Part shown: positions 61,032 through 64,000 of the stretch, piece by piece | Layout: every line of letters begins with the position of its first letter | Numbering within the stretch: the stretch's first letter is position 1 | Assembly (NCBI RefSeq): GCF_030812215.1 | Contig: NZ_JAUSSG010000001.1 | Coordinates: 372,001 to 436,000 of the forward strand | DNA length: 64,000 nt | Source of the DNA: Variovorax boronicumulans | GTDB lineage: Bacteria > Pseudomonadota > Gammaproteobacteria > Burkholderiales > Burkholderiaceae_C | Direction of reading: 5' to 3' | Made by a program: the position numbers and the translations under genes | Notes under the pieces: generated by a model | The model's input: only the letters and a program-made list of their open reading frames with translations | What the model was told of the DNA's origin: nothing | Databases searched by the model: none

Positions 61032-62878
61032 GCGGATTCCTTCGCAGTGGCGACGCCGGCCGTCTTCCGCACATGCGCGGCGATGGCCTGGCCGATGAAG
61101 CGCGCGGTGATCGGCGTGCCGTCGAAATGCAGCACGCGCACCAGCCGGGCCGGATCGAACTCCAGCTCGTTGACCAGCAGGCTGCGCATCTGCGCATCGC
61201 GGTTCTGCTCGACCACGAACACCTGCCGGTGCGCGGCGAGGAACTCCGCCACGCTCTCGGGGAACGGAAACGCGCGCAGCCGCATCGCATCGAGGTGGAT
61301 GCCCTCTTCTTCCAGCGCCTCGAGCGCCTCGTGCATCGACGGGCTGGTCGATCCGAAATAGATCACGCCCAGGTCGGTCTTCTCTGCCGCGGGCCGCAGC
61401 ACCGGCTGAGGCACCAGCGTGGCCGCGGTGGCGAACTTCTTCAGCAGCCGCTCGACGTTGTAGATGTAGTCCGGCCCGCGCTCCGAGTACCGCGCATACG
61501 CATCGCGCGTGGTGCCTCGCGTGAAGTAGCTGCCCTTGGTCGGGTGCGTGCCCGGCAGCGTGCGCCATGGAATGCCGTCGCCGTCCACGTCCTTGTAGCG
61601 GCCGAAATCGCGGCCCGCCTCCAGCTCTTCGGCGGTCATCACCTTGCCGCGGTCGTAGGCCTTGGCGTCGTCCCATGCGAAGGGCTCGCACAGGCGCTGG
61701 TTCATGCCGATGTCCAGGTCGGTCATGAGGAACACCGGCGTCTGCAGCCGGTCGGCCAGGTCCAGCGCGGCCGCCGCATGTTCAAAGCACTCGTGCGGGT
61801 CTTCGGGGAACAGCAGCACATGCTTGGTGTCGCCGTGCGAGGCATAGGCGCACGAGAGGATGTCGGCCTGCTGCGTGCGCGTCGGCATGCCCGTGGAAGG
61901 CCCGCCGCGCTGCACGTTGATGAGCGTGACCGGAATCTCCGCGAAGTACGCGAGGCCGATGAACTCGGTCATGAGGGAGATGCCCGGCCCCGAGGTCGGC
62001 GTGAAGGCGCGCGCGCCGTTCCATCCGGCGCCCACCACCATGCCGATGGAGGCGAGCTCGTCTTCGGCCTGCACGATGGCAAAGCGGTGCTGGCCGGTGG
62101 CGGGGTCCACGCGGAACTTGGTGCAGTACTTCTGGAAAGCCTCGGCCACCGAGGACGACGGCGTGATCGGGTACCAGGCCGCCACCGTCGCACCGCCATA
62201 CACGCAGCCCAGCGCCGCCGCGCTGTTGCCGTCCACGAAGATGCGGCTGCCCACGCGGTCGGCGCGCCGCACCTGGATGCCCAGCGGTTCGCGCAGGTGC
62301 TCGCGCGCGAAGTCGCAGCCCAGGTGCAGCGCCTGCACGTTGGAGGCCAGCAGTTTTTCCTTGCCCTTGTACTGCTCGCCGAAGAGCTTCTCGACCACCT
62401 CGGGCTCGATGCCCAAAAGGATGGCCAGCGCGCCGACGTAGACGATGTTCTTGAAGAGCTGCCGCTGGCGCGGGTCCTGATAGACCGCGTTGCAGATCTC
62501 GGTGAGCGGCATGCCGATCACGCGGATGTCGTCGCGGAACTTCGAGGGCGGCAACGGCCGCGTGCTGTCGTAGAAGAGATAGCCGCCGGGTTCCAGCTCG
62601 GCCAGGTCGGCGTCCCAGGTCTGCGGGTTCATCGCCACCATCATGTCGGTGCCGCCGCGGCGCCCGAGATGGCCCGCTTCGGTCACGCGCACCTCGTACC
62701 AGGTCGGCAGGCCCTGGATGTTGCTCGGGAAGATGTTGCGCGGGCTCACCGGCACGCCCATGCGCAAGATGGCCTTGGCAAACAGTTCGTTGGCCGAGGC
62801 CGAACCCGAGCCGTTGACGTTGGCGAACTTGATGACGAAGTCGTTGATGCCTTCGATCTGCGGAACAGGTGCGCTCAT
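61028..62878 (-). CDS. 2-oxoacid:acceptor oxidoreductase, fused gamma-alpha subunit
   Basis: 616 residues. The first about 190 are the gamma domain (FVIKFANVNGSGSASANELF, VTEAGHLGRRGGTDMMVAMN). The rest is the alpha pyrimidine-binding domain (GGATVAAWYPITPSSSVAEA, GPGISLMTEFIGLAYFAEIP, QRGGPSTGMPTRTQQADIL). Gamma-alpha fusion is the rule in KorA-type enzymes. It overlaps the next upstream gene by 4 bases and the beta subunit by 4 bases, so all three are one operon. Confidence 0.92.
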   Translation of the reverse strand: MSAPVPQIEGINDFVIKFANVNGSGSASANELFAKAILRMGVPVSPRNIFPSNIQGLPTWYEVRVTEAGHLGRRGGTDMMVAMNPQTWDADLAELEPGGYLFYDSTRPLPPSKFRDDIRVIGMPLTEICNAVYQDPRQRQLFKNIVYVGALAILLGIEPEVVEKLFGEQYKGKEKLLASNVQALHLGCDFAREHLREPLGIQVRRADRVGSRIFVDGNSAAALGCVYGGATVAAWYPITPSSSVAEAFQKYCTKFRVDPATGQHRFAIVQAEDELASIGMVVGAGWNGARAFTPTSGPGISLMTEFIGLAYFAEIPVTLINVQRGGPSTGMPTRTQQADILSCAYASHGDTKHVLLFPEDPHECFEHAAAALDLADRLQTPVFLMTDLDIGMNQRLCEPFAWDDAKAYDRGKVMTAEELEAGRDFGRYKDVDGDGIPWRTLPGTHPTKGSYFTRGTTRDAYARYSERGPDYIYNVERLLKKFATAATLVPQPVLRPAAEKTDLGVIYFGSTSPSMHEALEALEEEGIHLDAMRLRAFPFPESVAEFLAAHRQVFVVEQNRDAQMRSLLVNELEFDPARLVRVLHFDGTPITARFIGQAIAAHVRKTAGVATAKESA

Positions 62879-64000
62879 GCCGCCACCCCCTGCTCATGCG
62901 CTTGGCCCGCCGGCGTCATCTTCAGCAGGAATTTCTGCATGTCCCAGGCCCCCGTGGGGCAGCGCTCGGCGCACAGGCCGCAGTGCAGGCAGACGTCCTC
63001 GTCCTTCACCATCACGCGTCCGGTCTTCAACCCGCCGGACACGTACAGGTCCTGCGCAAGATTCAACGCGGGCGCCTTGAGCCGGCCGCGCAGGTCGGCC
63101 TCGTCGCCGTTCTCGGTGAAGCTGATGCAGTCCATCGGGCAGATGTCCACGCAGGCATCGCACTCGATGCAGGCGGGTTCGGTGAACACGGTCTGCACGT
63201 CGCAGTTGAGGCACCGCTCGGCCTCCTTGAAGGCGGTGGCGGCGTCGAAGCCCAGCTCCACCTCCACGCGGATGCTCGCGAGCGCCGTCTCGGCCTTGGC
63301 CCACGGCACCTTGTAGCGCAGGTCGTTGGAGGTGTCGTTGTCGTAGCTCCACTCGTGGATGCCCATCTTCTGCGACACCAGGTTGGTCATGGGCGCGGGG
63401 CGCACGTACACCGGCTCGGCGCGCAGCAGCTTGTCGATCGACACGGCCGCCTCATGGCCGTGGGCCACGGCCGTGATGATGTTCTTCGGGCCGAAGGCCG
63501 CATCGCCGCCGAAGAACACGTTCGGCACCGTCGACTGGAAGGTGTTCTTGTCGAGCGTGGGCAGGCCCCACTTGTCGAAGGCGATGCCGCTGTCGCGCTC
63601 GATCCACGGAAAGGCGTTTTCCTGTCCCACCGCGACCAGCACCTCGTCGCATTCGAAGAAGGCATCGGGCTCGCCGGTGGGCACCAGCGAGCGGCGGCCC
63701 TTGTCGTCGTACTCGGCGCGGACCACCTCGAAGGTCATGCCCTTGAGCTGACCCTGGTCATGCACAAAGGCCTTGGGCACGTGGAAGTTGACGATCGGAA
63801 TGCCCTCGTGCTGCGCGTCTTCCTTCTCCCACGGCGAGGCCTTCATCTCGTCGAAGCCGCTGCGCACGATCACCTTCACGTCGGTGCCGCCCAGGCGCCG
63901 CGCCGAGCGGCAGCAGTCCATGGCCGTGTTGCCGCCGCCCAGCACGATCACGCGCTGGCCGATGCGCGTGATGTGGCCGAAGGACACGGAGTTGAGCCAG
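62875..64000 (-). CDS. GltD-like FAD/NAD(P) oxidoreductase with ferredoxin domains (partial)
   Basis: The frame runs off the window edge; the 5' end is missing. The visible 375 residues include the NAD(P)-binding Rossmann motif VIVLGGGNTAMDCCRSARRL and FAD motif NVFFGGDAAFGPKNIITAVA. Typical GltD-family spacing is followed by a Cys cluster (CLNCDVQTVFTEPACIECDA) and two [4Fe-4S] motifs (CIECDACVDICPMDC, CLHCGLCAERCPTGA). Comparable to KorC, the NAD(P)H:ferredoxin oxidoreductase of Thauera korABC. It probably passes electrons between NAD(P) and the KorAB-like enzyme. Overlaps the alpha gene by 4 bases. Confidence 0.88.
   Translation of the reverse strand, partial: WLNSVSFGHITRIGQRVIVLGGGNTAMDCCRSARRLGGTDVKVIVRSGFDEMKASPWEKEDAQHEGIPIVNFHVPKAFVHDQGQLKGMTFEVVRAEYDDKGRRSLVPTGEPDAFFECDEVLVAVGQENAFPWIERDSGIAFDKWGLPTLDKNTFQSTVPNVFFGGDAAFGPKNIITAVAHGHEAAVSIDKLLRAEPVYVRPAPMTNLVSQKMGIHEWSYDNDTSNDLRYKVPWAKAETALASIRVEVELGFDAATAFKEAERCLNCDVQTVFTEPACIECDACVDICPMDCISFTENGDEADLRGRLKAPALNLAQDLYVSGGLKTGRVMVKDEDVCLHCGLCAERCPTGAWDMQKFLLKMTPAGQAHEQGVAA

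Overview
This is a high-GC window with a chromosomal betaproteobacterial character. The gene content (fused NAD-dependent formate dehydrogenase, FDH3-type membrane formate dehydrogenase with DUF3305/DUF3306 partners, nirBD with a PP2C/kinase fusion, an ESPR-type trimeric autotransporter) best fits a Comamonadaceae member such as Variovorax. That assignment is inferred from gene content and was not tested by a search.

Layout. 0-7 kb: alaS (minus), a ferritin-like protein, and a translationally coupled KaiC-like ATPase / hybrid histidine kinase pair. 7-9.6 kb: a gene-poor, lower-GC stretch with small hypothetical genes, four intrinsic terminators and a candidate small RNA. 9.7-31.3 kb: a formate-oxidation island. 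A minus-strand fdsGB-fdsA-fdhD operon (soluble NAD-linked enzyme) diverges from a plus-strand run: DUF3305, DUF3306, poly-ferredoxin, TorD-like chaperone, Tat peptide, FDH3 alpha/beta, lipoprotein, cytochrome b, secreted protein, two moeA-type genes, tungstate binding protein and a fused tungstate permease-ATPase. The two enzymes, their chaperones, the cofactor insertion genes and the metal importer form one functional unit. 31.3-32.7 kb: arr-type ADP-ribosyltransferase, tRNA-Gly(CCC), a broken HEAT-repeat gene and a DUF971 gene.

32.7-36.5 kb: an AT-richer block with an Mrr-like nuclease and a RloC/PrrC-like zinc-hook ATPase, probably a defence island. 36.7-37.3 kb: an elaborately structured leader RNA before a 92-residue gene. 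It resembles C4 antisense-type control, because several GGCC-centred segments can pair with each other and with the Shine-Dalgarno sequence. A related hairpin recurs in the candidate small RNA near 8.3 kb. 37.4-41.4 kb: an NHL-propeller lipoprotein and a hybrid kinase/LuxR-type regulator pair. 41.5-47 kb: nitrite assimilation (nirB, nirD, formate/nitrite channel, PP2C-kinase). 47-56.4 kb: a MarR regulator, an OmpA-like lipoprotein and a 2490-residue trimeric autotransporter with long near-identical internal repeats. 56.4-64 kb: an AT-rich intergenic region with a hydrolase remnant, a TetR-SDR-oxidoreductase set with a palindromic operator, and a CBS protein beside a 2-oxoacid:acceptor oxidoreductase whose third gene runs off the window.

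No CRISPR array, insertion sequence, integrase or prophage module was recognised. The strongest novelty candidates are the structured leader at 36.74-36.99 kb with its partner at 8.24-8.42 kb, and the Mrr/RloC-like pair.
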